A stretch of 14,210 bases of DNA from Calditrichaceae bacterium (lineage in GTDB: Bacteria > Calditrichota > Calditrichia > Calditrichales > Calditrichaceae): positions 1 through 14,210 of the forward strand of contig JAUXGF010000009.1 in NCBI GenBank assembly GCA_030622395.1, given 5' to 3'. The translations under genes and the position numbers were made by a program. A model generated the notes under the pieces. The model worked only from the letters and a program-made list of their open reading frames with translations, had not been told where the DNA came from and did not search any database. Position 1 is the first letter of the stretch; every line of letters begins with the position of its first letter. Positions 6,969 through 14,210 of the stretch are shown here, piece after piece.

Positions 6969-8600
6969 ATGATAGAATATTTAACAAATATAACAAATAG
7001 TGTCTTTAAACGAAGTTTTTCATTTGATTTAAAGGTTTTTACTTTATACCAGAATTTGCTGACTGAAAGCGCCAAGGCTTTTAAAACTGAAAAAGAAAAG
7101 CAGCGTTTTCACATGTCTTTGCTGCATTCTTTAGAAAAAGTCATTAAGCCTGTAAATTCTTCTATATGCATTTTATATCATCTTAGAAAAGACGGGGATA
7201 TTTGGAAGTGCAGCGCTAATTCGACGATTACAACTCTGCCGATTACAAAACAATTAGAATCCCTTGCCGACGAACATTCGCTTTATCAAATTGAAAATGG
7301 AAATTCTTTATTGTCTGCAATTAAATTGAAGAAACATGGCTTTAAGGTTAAACAAGGTTTAATGTTTCAGTTTTTTAATGATTACGATTACCTTATTATC
7401 AGCGGTAAAGAAAAACTAAAAACAATCAATTTATTTAATTTTTTAAAGCGTCTAATAATAGAATTACAAACAAAAATGGAACAGCATTTAAAAATTAATG
7501 AGCTTGAAAATCAGGCGGCATTGTTAGACATGCAGCTTATTCAAAATCAAATAAAATTACGCGGAACGGAAAAGGAATTAAAAAAACGTAAGTGGGGGAT
7601 AGACAATCTATTAGAGGTTAGTAATAATTTATATTCTATTTTAAATCTTAAACAACTAATTCATGCCGCTCTTTTAACTATTAGCGGGCAAATACCGTGT
7701 CAAAAATCAATTGCTATGCTCTATGAACCTGTGCAGCGAAAATATTCTACTAATTTTACCAAGGGCTTTAGGGGGAAGGGAAAAATAAATATTAATATCG
7801 AGGTGGATCATCCACTTGTTAATTTATTGTTAAACAAACCTTATCCAATCAAAGTTGAAGACCTTAATAAAATAAACAATTTAAAAAAAGTAGCAAAACA
7901 GTTTAAGAAAAATCAAATTGAACTAATTGCTCCGGTCATTTTTTCTGAAAGAGTGAAGGGTGTAATAGGCTGCGGCTCAAAACTAAATAATAAGACTTTT
8001 GAAGAAACAGATCTTGAAATTTTTGCTATTTTGGTTAATATTATTTCTATTTCTATAAGCAACGCCCAAATGTACGAAGATGTTAAAAAAATGTCATTTA
8101 CCGACGCAATGACTAATCTGCATAATTACCGTTACTTTAAAGATCGTTTACATGAAGAGATAAACAGATCCCTTAGAAAAAAGACTTGTGTTTCATTAAT
8201 TATGCTTGATATCGACAAGTTTAAAAATTATAATGATACATTAGGGCATCAATCAGGCGACGAAGCGCTGCGCTCTATCGGGTGGGTATTAAAAAACACA
8301 GCCCGCGACGACGATATTGTCCACCGTTATGGCGGGGAGGAATTTAGTATCATTTTGCCGGGATTCGGGAAAAAGGATATTCATGTTTTGGCGGAACGAG
8401 TCAGAAAAAAAGTAGAGGAGTATCCATTCTACAAAGAGCATGTCCAACCAGGCGGGAAGCTGACCATTAGTCTTGGCTCCGCCACTTTTCCTGATGATGC
8501 AGATAATTTTGAGGATTTAGTATTTAGGGCGGACCAAGCTTTATACAAATCTAAAAAATCAGGCCGGAATAAATTTACACGTTACGAACCCGGCGTTTAA
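6969..8600 (+). CDS. GAF-GGDEF diguanylate cyclase
   Basis: This enzyme makes cyclic di-GMP from two GTP; 543 aa, no membrane segment, so cytoplasmic. Residues about 25-170 look like a divergent GAF-like fold, followed by a charged coiled coil at about 175-213. A GAF sensor follows at about 214-368 (LLEVSNNLYSILNLKQL, TKGFRG, ELIAPVIFSERVKGVIG, NAQMYEDV). The catalytic GGDEF domain is at about 378-540, with LTDAMT-type entry (FTDAMTNLHNYRYF), DIDKFKNYNDTLGHQSGDEAL and the signature RYGGEEF (GGEEF at 455-459). The product-inhibition I-site RxxD is present as RDDD at 446-449, nine residues before the signature. All catalytic residues appear intact, so activity is expected. No Shine-Dalgarno precedes the ATG. 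It lies upstream of a TPR gene and an HD-GYP phosphodiesterase whose GAF domain resembles its own. Confidence 0.93.
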   Translation: MIEYLTNITNSVFKRSFSFDLKVFTLYQNLLTESAKAFKTEKEKQRFHMSLLHSLEKVIKPVNSSICILYHLRKDGDIWKCSANSTITTLPITKQLESLADEHSLYQIENGNSLLSAIKLKKHGFKVKQGLMFQFFNDYDYLIISGKEKLKTINLFNFLKRLIIELQTKMEQHLKINELENQAALLDMQLIQNQIKLRGTEKELKKRKWGIDNLLEVSNNLYSILNLKQLIHAALLTISGQIPCQKSIAMLYEPVQRKYSTNFTKGFRGKGKININIEVDHPLVNLLLNKPYPIKVEDLNKINNLKKVAKQFKKNQIELIAPVIFSERVKGVIGCGSKLNNKTFEETDLEIFAILVNIISISISNAQMYEDVKKMSFTDAMTNLHNYRYFKDRLHEEINRSLRKKTCVSLIMLDIDKFKNYNDTLGHQSGDEALRSIGWVLKNTARDDDIVHRYGGEEFSIILPGFGKKDIHVLAERVRKKVEEYPFYKEHVQPGGKLTISLGSATFPDDADNFEDLVFRADQALYKSKKSGRNKFTRYEPGV

Positions 8601-8651
8601 ATAAAAAAAGTGTTTAGTTATGAGAATAATCACTCATTTACCATTGTTTTT

Positions 8652-8680
8652 TTGCTAATATTATTAATAATTATTATAAT
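8652..8680 (+). promoter_or_regulatory. Sigma-70-type promoter for the TPR / HD-GYP genes
   Basis: TTGCTA (8652-8657) and a perfect TATAAT (8675-8680) are separated by 17 bases, the optimal spacing. The predicted start is about 70 bases before the TPR gene ATG, downstream of the cyclase stop. This suggests the TPR and HD-GYP genes have their own promoter besides any read-through. The AT-richness of the region lowers confidence. Confidence 0.5.
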
Positions 8681-8759
8681 ACATAGTTATATGCTTAATT
8701 GTTTTGGTTTTTTGTAATCTGTTAATATTAAAAAGCGCTTGTAAAATAGGGGAAAAGAA

Positions 8760-9908
8760 ATGTCGGATATTGGGTATAATGATAATATAGATGTAGCTGG
8801 CAGGAAATTTCATATACAAACCGCCAGTAATATTAATAAAGGAAATGCACAATGCGACGTCTTTGAAGAAGGCAGGGTGATAACATCACATATCGTTAAC
8901 TTTGAGCGACGAAAAATTGATAATGAACAATCATTAGAACAACGTCTCCGCAAAATAGTAGCTATATTGCATAAAGAAACGACAAGTGAAATTGAATTAA
9001 TGTTTTTGATTGGCGAAAAAGTTAAGAAGCTGCGGCATGCGCCTTCTAATATTAAGCTGGGATTAATTTTTTTAAGAAACAACTTGATTAAAGACGCCAT
9101 CGAACAATTTGAAATTGCTATTTCTATTGATCCCGATTCAATAGAAGCGCTTAATAACCTGGCGCTGTCTTATATTAATTTGGGGAAAAATGAAAAGGCA
9201 ATCCAGTTATTAAATATGGCTTTAGAAAAAGGCAATCCCTATGCGGATATTTACCATAATTTAGGTTTAGCTTATTTAAATCAAAAACAGCATTATAAAG
9301 CATTAAACAATTTTCAGGAAGCTTTGCGTATCAATCCTCATTATATAAAAACGCATTATAATATGGGTATTCTTTATTTAGAAAGCATCTTGGTTGATAA
9401 AAGCGACACTCTCCTTCCGCCTCCTTCAATTAGAATGGAGCGGGCGCAGCAGCAATTTAAAAAATTGGAAAAATTAAAAATTAAAAGTTTTTCAAAAATA
9501 AATTCAAAAATACAAAAAGCTTTAAAAAACAATGAAATAAAGAAAGCTGTTCAAATATTAATTAACAACAGGGATACCGTTTTTCCAGAGCAAGTTTTAA
9601 GTTTAATAGGCATGGATTTTTATTTAAAATTTATGTATGGCGGTAAAGGGCTTGATGGTGACATAATAAAGAAATTTGAACAAAAATTATATGGTGCAAC
9701 GGTAGAACATCCGGAATATGCAGATTTATGGAATAATTTAGGGATTGTCCATCTTATTCAGTGCCGCAATTTATTTTTACAGGCGCTAAATGAATTTGAC
9801 AAAGCGCTTGAAATAAACCCATCATTTGAAAAAGCATTAAAGAATAAAAAATTAGTTGAAAATGACGGGAAAGAATTCTTGATATTATTAAGAGCTATTT
9901 TGAGGTAA
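8760..9908 (+). CDS. TPR-repeat protein with a short conserved-looking N-terminal domain
   Basis: This is a cytoplasmic protein of 382 aa with no signal peptide or membrane segment; its probable role is a protein-protein interaction scaffold. Residues 1-60 form a small domain (GYNDNIDVAGRKFHIQT, then a VFEEGRVITSH strand pattern). It resembles an N-terminal module I recall in front of TPR or other interaction domains in deltaproteobacteria-like genomes; that recollection is not checked. TPR repeats follow at about 96-129 (IEQFEIAISIDPDS), 130-163 (ALNNLALSYINLGKNEKAIQ) and 164-197 (YHNLGLAYLNQKQHYKALNN), with a partial fourth (YNMGILYLE). A basic helical middle leads to a last TPR near the C-terminus (LWNNLGIVHL, FDKALEINPSF). 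AGGGG seven bases before the ATG supports the start. Its stop is 11 bp before the HD-GYP start, so the two are very likely co-transcribed and may work together. Confidence 0.88.
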   Translation: MSDIGYNDNIDVAGRKFHIQTASNINKGNAQCDVFEEGRVITSHIVNFERRKIDNEQSLEQRLRKIVAILHKETTSEIELMFLIGEKVKKLRHAPSNIKLGLIFLRNNLIKDAIEQFEIAISIDPDSIEALNNLALSYINLGKNEKAIQLLNMALEKGNPYADIYHNLGLAYLNQKQHYKALNNFQEALRINPHYIKTHYNMGILYLESILVDKSDTLLPPPSIRMERAQQQFKKLEKLKIKSFSKINSKIQKALKNNEIKKAVQILINNRDTVFPEQVLSLIGMDFYLKFMYGGKGLDGDIIKKFEQKLYGATVEHPEYADLWNNLGIVHLIQCRNLFLQALNEFDKALEINPSFEKALKNKKLVENDGKEFLILLRAILR

Positions 9909-9919
9909 AAAAATAAATT

Positions 9920-11653
9920 ATGATTCAGATTTATCAATTAATCAATAACAATCAATCAAAGTTTTACTTGTACTTAAAAGCTGCGGGCTCGGCGGTAATT
10001 TTATTATTCTTTTTAACATTTATAAACCGTCCTGATGAAATTTCTTACAAGTTAACGCTTATTTCAATGATTGTCTCTATCTTTACCACGCTGTTTTGGG
10101 GGATTATTTTTACAAACCAGAAGTTTAATAAAAACGCTGCCAAAAGTTTAATTTTAATTGATTCGGCGGTGATTTATTTTCTTATATATCCTGTTGCCTA
10201 TTTTAATTACGCTTTTATAATTTTACCTTTCCTTCTATTAATCTCGATTGTTTTTCTTTTTTCAAAAAGGGATTTTACAATTATTTTAATTTCTTTTTTC
10301 TTAATGTTCACAGCAGCTTGTTTTCTTTTTGATATATTGAATGTTGTTGAAAAATCTATATTTAATTATTCGGTGCACATAATACTTTATGGGTTAATCT
10401 TTGGGGTTTCCAAAATAAGCATTAACGCTATTAGAGAATTGGAAGAAAAACAAGAAGATTTAAACGCGGAGAAAAAATTATTTCAAAATAAATATGCTAA
10501 TTTAGAGCGCGAGCTTTTATTAAAAAAGCAGCATGTAAAAAGTTTAGATAAAAACGTACGTAAAAAAGATATTGAAATAAAAAACATTTTAGTGTTAAGC
10601 GATCAATTAAATATCCGTGATGACTCCCGTAAAGCGTTAACCTCCTTTTTATTAACTGCAATAGGGCAAATTGGCAGCTCTTATGCTTTCATTTTAAAAA
10701 AGCAAAAAAAAGAAAATGACTTTATAAATGTTTTTATCCAAAAGGGTCTTAGGGGTTATGACCTCTCAAAAGTCCGTATTTATTTGCATAGTAATTTAAT
10801 CCAAATATTAAGCGCCATGCGGGAGCCAATCTTAGTAAGTCAAATTCCGCGCGATGTTTTGTATGACGATGAAATTAAGCTTATCAATAATTTTCAAAAA
10901 GATTTGATTTCCCCCGTTTTCGTTAAGGGAAGCTTGGCTGGGTTGTTTTTTATAGGTCATAAAGTATCCGGATCGGCATTTAAAAAAGAAGATATTGATT
11001 TGATTTCGATTATCACGAATCAACTCGCCCTTGTATTAGAACAAACACAAATGACGTCCGAATATCATGATTTTTATGCTAAAACCCTGCGCGCTATGCT
11101 GCAAGCTTTAGAGGCAAAATATATTTATTCCCGCGGGCACAATATACGTACGACAAATTATGTAAACATTATTGCCCAAAAAATGGGCGTCCAGGGCAAA
11201 GAAATTAAAGATATGGTCTTCGGTACATTACTGCATGATATCGGGAAAATAGCTATAAAAGATGAGTATTTGTTAAATAAAGAAAAATTCAAGGACGATT
11301 CTATTATAAAAAAACAAATTCTTCAGCATACAATTGAAGGATCAAAAATCCTGGAAGCAGCGGGATTTAATAAAACAATTATTGACATGGCATTACACCA
11401 TCATGAATTTTATAACGGAAAGGGATATCCACATCAACTTGAAAAGAACAATCTTTCAATTGGTTCTAGAATTTTAGCTGTATGTAATGCATACGATGCA
11501 ATGATCTCTGACCGTCCTCACAGAAAAGCGCTTCCTGATACTACTGCAAAAGAATATTTAAGATATTATTCCGGAACTCAATTTGACCCGGATATTGCTA
11601 AAATATTTTTAAGTGAGTTAGAGAACAACCAAAAAATGTTAAAATATCAATAA
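9920..11653 (+). CDS. Membrane-bound GAF-HD-GYP cyclic-di-GMP phosphodiesterase
   Basis: This is predicted to hydrolyse c-di-GMP at the inner membrane; 577 aa. About five or six hydrophobic segments fill residues 18-168. A coiled coil (about 170-220) and a GAF domain (about 222-380; IQKGLRG, DLISPVFVKGSLAGLFFIG) follow. The HD-GYP domain is at about 395-565. The metal-ligand set is visible: H407 (RGHNIRT), H439-D440 (LLHDIGKIAI), H470 (LQHTIEG), H494-H495 (HHEFYNGKGYP) and D526 (NAYDAM). The GYP signature is 502-504. The loop reads NGKGYP where most family members have DGxGYP, a conservative change (N499). The gene follows the TPR gene by 11 bp; TGAGGT at 9901-9906 is 13 bases from the ATG, rather far for a ribosome site. 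With the GGDEF gene it makes an opposed synthesis/degradation pair. Confidence 0.93.
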   Translation: MIQIYQLINNNQSKFYLYLKAAGSAVILLFFLTFINRPDEISYKLTLISMIVSIFTTLFWGIIFTNQKFNKNAAKSLILIDSAVIYFLIYPVAYFNYAFIILPFLLLISIVFLFSKRDFTIILISFFLMFTAACFLFDILNVVEKSIFNYSVHIILYGLIFGVSKISINAIRELEEKQEDLNAEKKLFQNKYANLERELLLKKQHVKSLDKNVRKKDIEIKNILVLSDQLNIRDDSRKALTSFLLTAIGQIGSSYAFILKKQKKENDFINVFIQKGLRGYDLSKVRIYLHSNLIQILSAMREPILVSQIPRDVLYDDEIKLINNFQKDLISPVFVKGSLAGLFFIGHKVSGSAFKKEDIDLISIITNQLALVLEQTQMTSEYHDFYAKTLRAMLQALEAKYIYSRGHNIRTTNYVNIIAQKMGVQGKEIKDMVFGTLLHDIGKIAIKDEYLLNKEKFKDDSIIKKQILQHTIEGSKILEAAGFNKTIIDMALHHHEFYNGKGYPHQLEKNNLSIGSRILAVCNAYDAMISDRPHRKALPDTTAKEYLRYYSGTQFDPDIAKIFLSELENNQKMLKYQ

Positions 11654-11785
11654 ACAAATCTTAATATCATTTACACCTTTTCTAATGTATGTGCGATAAG
11701 TCACGATAATTATAATTAAAGCAAACATATTAAGCCTATGTTCTGGATCGTATTAATGCTGTCAGAATGAATTTAGAGTGTGATC

Positions 11786-11801
11786 TGGTATGCGGTTTGG
11801 A
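11786..11801 (+). promoter_or_regulatory. Weak sigma-54-like -24/-12 promoter candidate
   Basis: TGGTATGCGGTTTGGA keeps TGG at the -24 side and TTTG at the -12 side with the correct 16-base register. It has GG where the -12 element needs GC, and T in place of C at two positions of the -24 box. It lies 127 bases before the exported-protein gene at 11929. Its appeal is the sigma-54 activator in the same window; the -12 mismatch makes it doubtful. Confidence 0.2.
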
Positions 11802-11859
11802 ATACAGATAGGGCAGGATGATCTGTAAAAACATTAAATTAAATATACTGTTTAATAAA

Positions 11860-11886
11860 TGGTTTTAACGCAATATTTCAAAACCA
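11860..11886. repeat. 7-bp stem inverted repeat in the leader of the exported-protein gene
   Basis: TGGTTTT (11860-11866) and AAAACCA (11880-11886) pair around a 13-base loop. It ends 42 bases before the ATG at 11929. No T-run follows directly, so it does not look like a terminator. It could be an operator or leader hairpin. The rest of the 275-bp gap (11654-11928) shows no coding potential; TATACT at 11844-11849 is a possible -10 but has no convincing -35. Confidence 0.3.
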
Positions 11887-11928
11887 CTTTATTTAAGTAT
11901 ACAAAACTCGTTTTTAGGAGTTAATATC

Positions 11929-12429
11929 ATGCATAGCAGGCTATTAATTTTGTTATTAAGTTTTTTTATGGTACAACTTGTTTGGGCGCAAAACCCAAAT
12001 CTGGAGATAAATCTAACTAAACGCGCCGGAACTCAAGCGGAGTGGGAACTGAATATACGGCTGAGTTTAACGAACAACTTAGATTCCGGATTGCTTATTG
12101 AGCTTCCGTCAAGAATAAAAACAGCCCCGGCGGCAGTCAAAATTAACGATAAAGATATATGGCTGAAAAACGATCCTTCGTTTCCAGAATCCGAATCAGT
12201 TGTAAACTGGGAATCAACTGCCGACGGACTTGTTTTACGATTTAAAAAAAATGTACTAAAAGCTTTTGACCGGTTAAGCGTTAACTGCGCTTCGCACATT
12301 GAGAAAATGCCGGGCGAAAACAGTAAAATTACAATAAAGAAAATTATTCAACAGGAAGATAAAACTATCCAAAAAGGCGATATTATTGCCTCAAAAAATT
12401 TTCCGACAGTTGATAAAAATAAAAGGTAA
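11929..12429 (+). CDS. Small exported protein of unknown function
   Basis: I do not recognise this family. It is 166 aa with a clear signal peptide (MHSRLLILLLSFFMVQLVWA) and a probable cleavage after A20 before QNPN, so it is exported to the periplasm or beyond. The mature part is rich in beta-strand-like alternation (LEINLTKRAGTQAEWELNI, GLLIELPSRIKT, DGLVLRFKKNVLKAF) and ends in a charged, lysine-rich tail; it has one cysteine. AGGAG eight bases before the ATG fixes the start. It is separated by only six bases from the large secreted Ig-like protein, so the two are almost certainly one operon. It may be a partner, anchor or secretion helper of that protein, which is inference from position only. 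Confidence 0.8.
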   Translation: MHSRLLILLLSFFMVQLVWAQNPNLEINLTKRAGTQAEWELNIRLSLTNNLDSGLLIELPSRIKTAPAAVKINDKDIWLKNDPSFPESESVVNWESTADGLVLRFKKNVLKAFDRLSVNCASHIEKMPGENSKITIKKIIQQEDKTIQKGDIIASKNFPTVDKNKR

Positions 12430-12435
12430 ACATCT

Positions 12436-14210
12436 ATGTTAAAACGATATGGTTTTATATTTGGGATACTTTTGTTATTTATATATAATGTTTTTGCCGA
12501 CCAGGGGGGAAGCGACAGTTTTGGGTATATGTGGACGGATACAGAAGGAACGACGAATATTGATTATGAATGGATAGATATAAAAGACGCTTCCAGGCTT
12601 ATGGGGCCTGGCATCGATAATAATGTACAGGGCGTTGCATTACCGTTTGATTTCGCTTTTTATGGACATAAGCAAGACAGTCTTTATGTTTCTTCAAACG
12701 GCTGGGTTAGCTTTAAGTATACCAGTAGTTCATGGCCAACAAATGACTCTATTCCCTCCGGAAGCGGCCCGGATTCAATGATTGCTGTGTTTTGGGATGA
12801 TTTGGCAAGTACAGTTGGAAATGGCGGGGGCGTATATTGCAAAACGGTAGGTTCAGCGCCAAACCGGAAATTTATTGTACAATGGGATATCCTTAATGGA
12901 GCGATTATGCCGAATAAAATAGATTTTGAATTGATTTTATTCGAGCACAGCAACCTTATTAAGCTGCAATATAACAATATTGACGCAGCCTATAGCGGCG
13001 GGGGAAACGCTACTATTGGCATAAAGGCAGATACCAGTACAGGCATTCAATATAGCTACAATCAGAATGGCGCGGTTTCTTCATCTTCAGCAATTTTATT
13101 TCATAACAAATCAGTAGGGGATACGGCTTTAGCCTCTATTTCACCTGCTTCGGTACAGGCTGGTGATTTCCCAACCCTGAATTATTATATCTATAATATT
13201 GATACATCAGGATCCACGGGGCTAGGCAAATTAGACCGTTTTGCTATTGGCAATCCCTTTACTTCTACTTCTACTCCTACCGTTACAGGAATAATGATTA
13301 ACAATCATAACTCCTATATTCAAAATTCATCAGACAAGCCAACGGAAGCGGGCTATGCCACATGGCAGTATGATGCTGTTAATGATTCACTTATAATTCA
13401 GACTTCTATCTTTGATGTAATTGATTCTGTAAAAGCCACTTTTATGCAGACTATGCCAGAAACTGTTTCCGAGGGTAATGAATATAAAAGCAGTTATGAT
13501 GCTGTATTGGACTCCAGCGGTCGTCAAGCTTCAACAAATGACGGCTGGTCAGTGGATGTTGTGGGGAATAGCGTCGCCTATTATGATTTTGAGCCGGCAG
13601 GGGATCAAACAGCGCAAGCGGGTGATTCCGTTTCCTTCGTTATTAGAGCCCGGGATGAATTCGGTAATGCAGTAATCAATTCCGACAGCGTAATATTCAG
13701 CGCAGCCGGTTCGGGCTCGGCGTGGTTTGTACCCAATGATCGACTACAGTTTAATAACAGCGATAGTCTTATCGTAACCGTAACAGATACGGTAACAGGG
13801 AGTTTCACCGTTAATGTTGTTAAAAAGGACGCCTCCGGCATTACCGGGCAAAGTGGATTAATAACATATAACCCGGCGGATGGGCATCATTTTGTAATTA
13901 TTTCCAGCGCCGACTCAATTACCGTAAGTACAGACCGTCTTTTACAAGCCGCCTTGGAAGACAGGTTTGAAAATCGAATTGCCGATAGTTTAATTACGTT
14001 CAACCGTTTTCACGGCAACGGTTATTTTAGTGAATTAAATAATTTTGACACAACAGTTACAACGAATAGCGGCGGTATAGGAGAAGCCCTTTACACCGCA
14101 AGCGACTCTGCCGGTTATGGGGCGGACAGTATTCTTGTAACTTTTAACACTGTACTCGACACCATAGCCCTGCCGTTAAAACCAGCTTCAGTAAGTTACT
14201 ATACTTTTAG
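12436..14210 (+). CDS. Large secreted protein with NIDO-like domain and bacterial Ig-like repeats (3' truncated by window edge)
   Basis: The frame from the ATG at 12436 is open to the window end: 591 codons with no stop. AAAAGG lies nine bases before the ATG. The signal peptide is MLKRYGFIFGILLLFIYNVFA, cleaved probably after A21. Residues about 50-210 resemble the NIDO-like beta domain of bacterial surface proteins: VALPFDFAFYG, LYVSSNGWVSF, IAVFWDDL, KFIVQWD and a closing ATIGI strand. A linker with a short Thr/Ser run (TSTSTPTV) follows. Ig-like beta repeats come at about 384-480 (QAGDSVSFVIRARDEFGNAV) and 487-590 (LEDRFENRIADSLITF, TTVTTNSGGIGEALYTASDS); the latter looks like a Big_1 (invasin/intimin-type) repeat. 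More repeats and any sorting or anchoring domain lie beyond the window. The probable role is a cell-surface or secreted adhesin, or a structural protein; a secreted enzyme with accessory Ig domains is an alternative. Confidence 0.88.
   Translation, partial: MLKRYGFIFGILLLFIYNVFADQGGSDSFGYMWTDTEGTTNIDYEWIDIKDASRLMGPGIDNNVQGVALPFDFAFYGHKQDSLYVSSNGWVSFKYTSSSWPTNDSIPSGSGPDSMIAVFWDDLASTVGNGGGVYCKTVGSAPNRKFIVQWDILNGAIMPNKIDFELILFEHSNLIKLQYNNIDAAYSGGGNATIGIKADTSTGIQYSYNQNGAVSSSSAILFHNKSVGDTALASISPASVQAGDFPTLNYYIYNIDTSGSTGLGKLDRFAIGNPFTSTSTPTVTGIMINNHNSYIQNSSDKPTEAGYATWQYDAVNDSLIIQTSIFDVIDSVKATFMQTMPETVSEGNEYKSSYDAVLDSSGRQASTNDGWSVDVVGNSVAYYDFEPAGDQTAQAGDSVSFVIRARDEFGNAVINSDSVIFSAAGSGSAWFVPNDRLQFNNSDSLIVTVTDTVTGSFTVNVVKKDASGITGQSGLITYNPADGHHFVIISSADSITVSTDRLLQAALEDRFENRIADSLITFNRFHGNGYFSELNNFDTTVTTNSGGIGEALYTASDSAGYGADSILVTFNTVLDTIALPLKPASVSYYTF

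Noticed and set aside
8620..8637. Terminator after the cyclase gene (ATGAG/CTCAT hairpin)
   Set aside because: The stem is only 5 bp, AT-rich, and the T-run begins about ten bases downstream, so it is too weak to call.
12684..12977. Minus-strand open frames inside the exported-protein genes (also 12033-12299 and 13605-13841)
   Set aside because: They have no ribosome sites or recognisable domains and lie opposite frames with signal peptides and clear domain patterns.
13261..13284. Short ACTTCT microrepeat in the secreted protein
   Set aside because: Only about two to three units; it encodes a Thr/Ser linker and is not evidence of a larger repeat array.
1..14210. CRISPR arrays, insertion sequences, tRNA or rRNA genes, attachment sites
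   Set aside because: No regularly spaced repeats, transposase or integrase motifs, or RNA gene signatures were found on either strand.

Overview
The window is AT-rich chromosomal DNA from a Gram-negative (diderm) bacterium. It encodes outer-membrane-protein folding factors (SurA/parvulin isomerases), two lipoprotein-type signal peptides, a sigma-54 activator, cyclic-di-GMP enzymes and a secreted Ig-like/adhesin-type protein. The gene order mfd, then several parvulins, together with the NIDO-like secreted protein, reminds me of lineages around the FCB group (Marinimicrobia, Calditrichota, KSB1 and similar). That taxonomic guess is from memory and weak. I see no mobile elements, tRNA, rRNA or CRISPR.

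Region 1 (1-5994, + strand) is a tightly packed run. It holds the 3' end of mfd (transcription-repair coupling factor), two lipoprotein parvulin isomerases, a SurA-like periplasmic isomerase of 428 aa, and a sigma-54-dependent activator with an atypical receiver domain. Intergenic gaps are 35 bp or less and one start overlaps the previous stop (TAATG), so at least mfd through surA look co-transcribed. Region 2 (6006-6632, - strand) is a convergent metallo-beta-lactamase-fold hydrolase whose stop lies 11 bp from that of the activator.

Region 3 (6633-6968) is a 336-bp AT-rich intergenic region containing a perfect 10-bp inverted repeat that encloses competing hairpins. Region 4 (6969-11653, + strand) is a cyclic-di-GMP module: a GAF-GGDEF diguanylate cyclase, a TPR protein, and a membrane-bound GAF-HD-GYP phosphodiesterase. 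The cyclase and phosphodiesterase carry GAF sensors that align almost without gaps, suggesting one signal input drives both synthesis and breakdown. A good sigma-70-type promoter precedes the TPR gene.

Region 5 (11654-14210) has a 275-bp leader with a weak sigma-54-like site and a hairpin, then a small exported protein of unknown function. After it comes a large secreted protein that runs off the window end (12436 onward). That last protein has a signal peptide, a NIDO-like beta domain and Ig-like (Big_1-type) repeats. A plausible but unproven reading is that regions 4 and 5 together are a c-di-GMP-controlled surface or attachment programme, with region 1 supplying the envelope folding factors.
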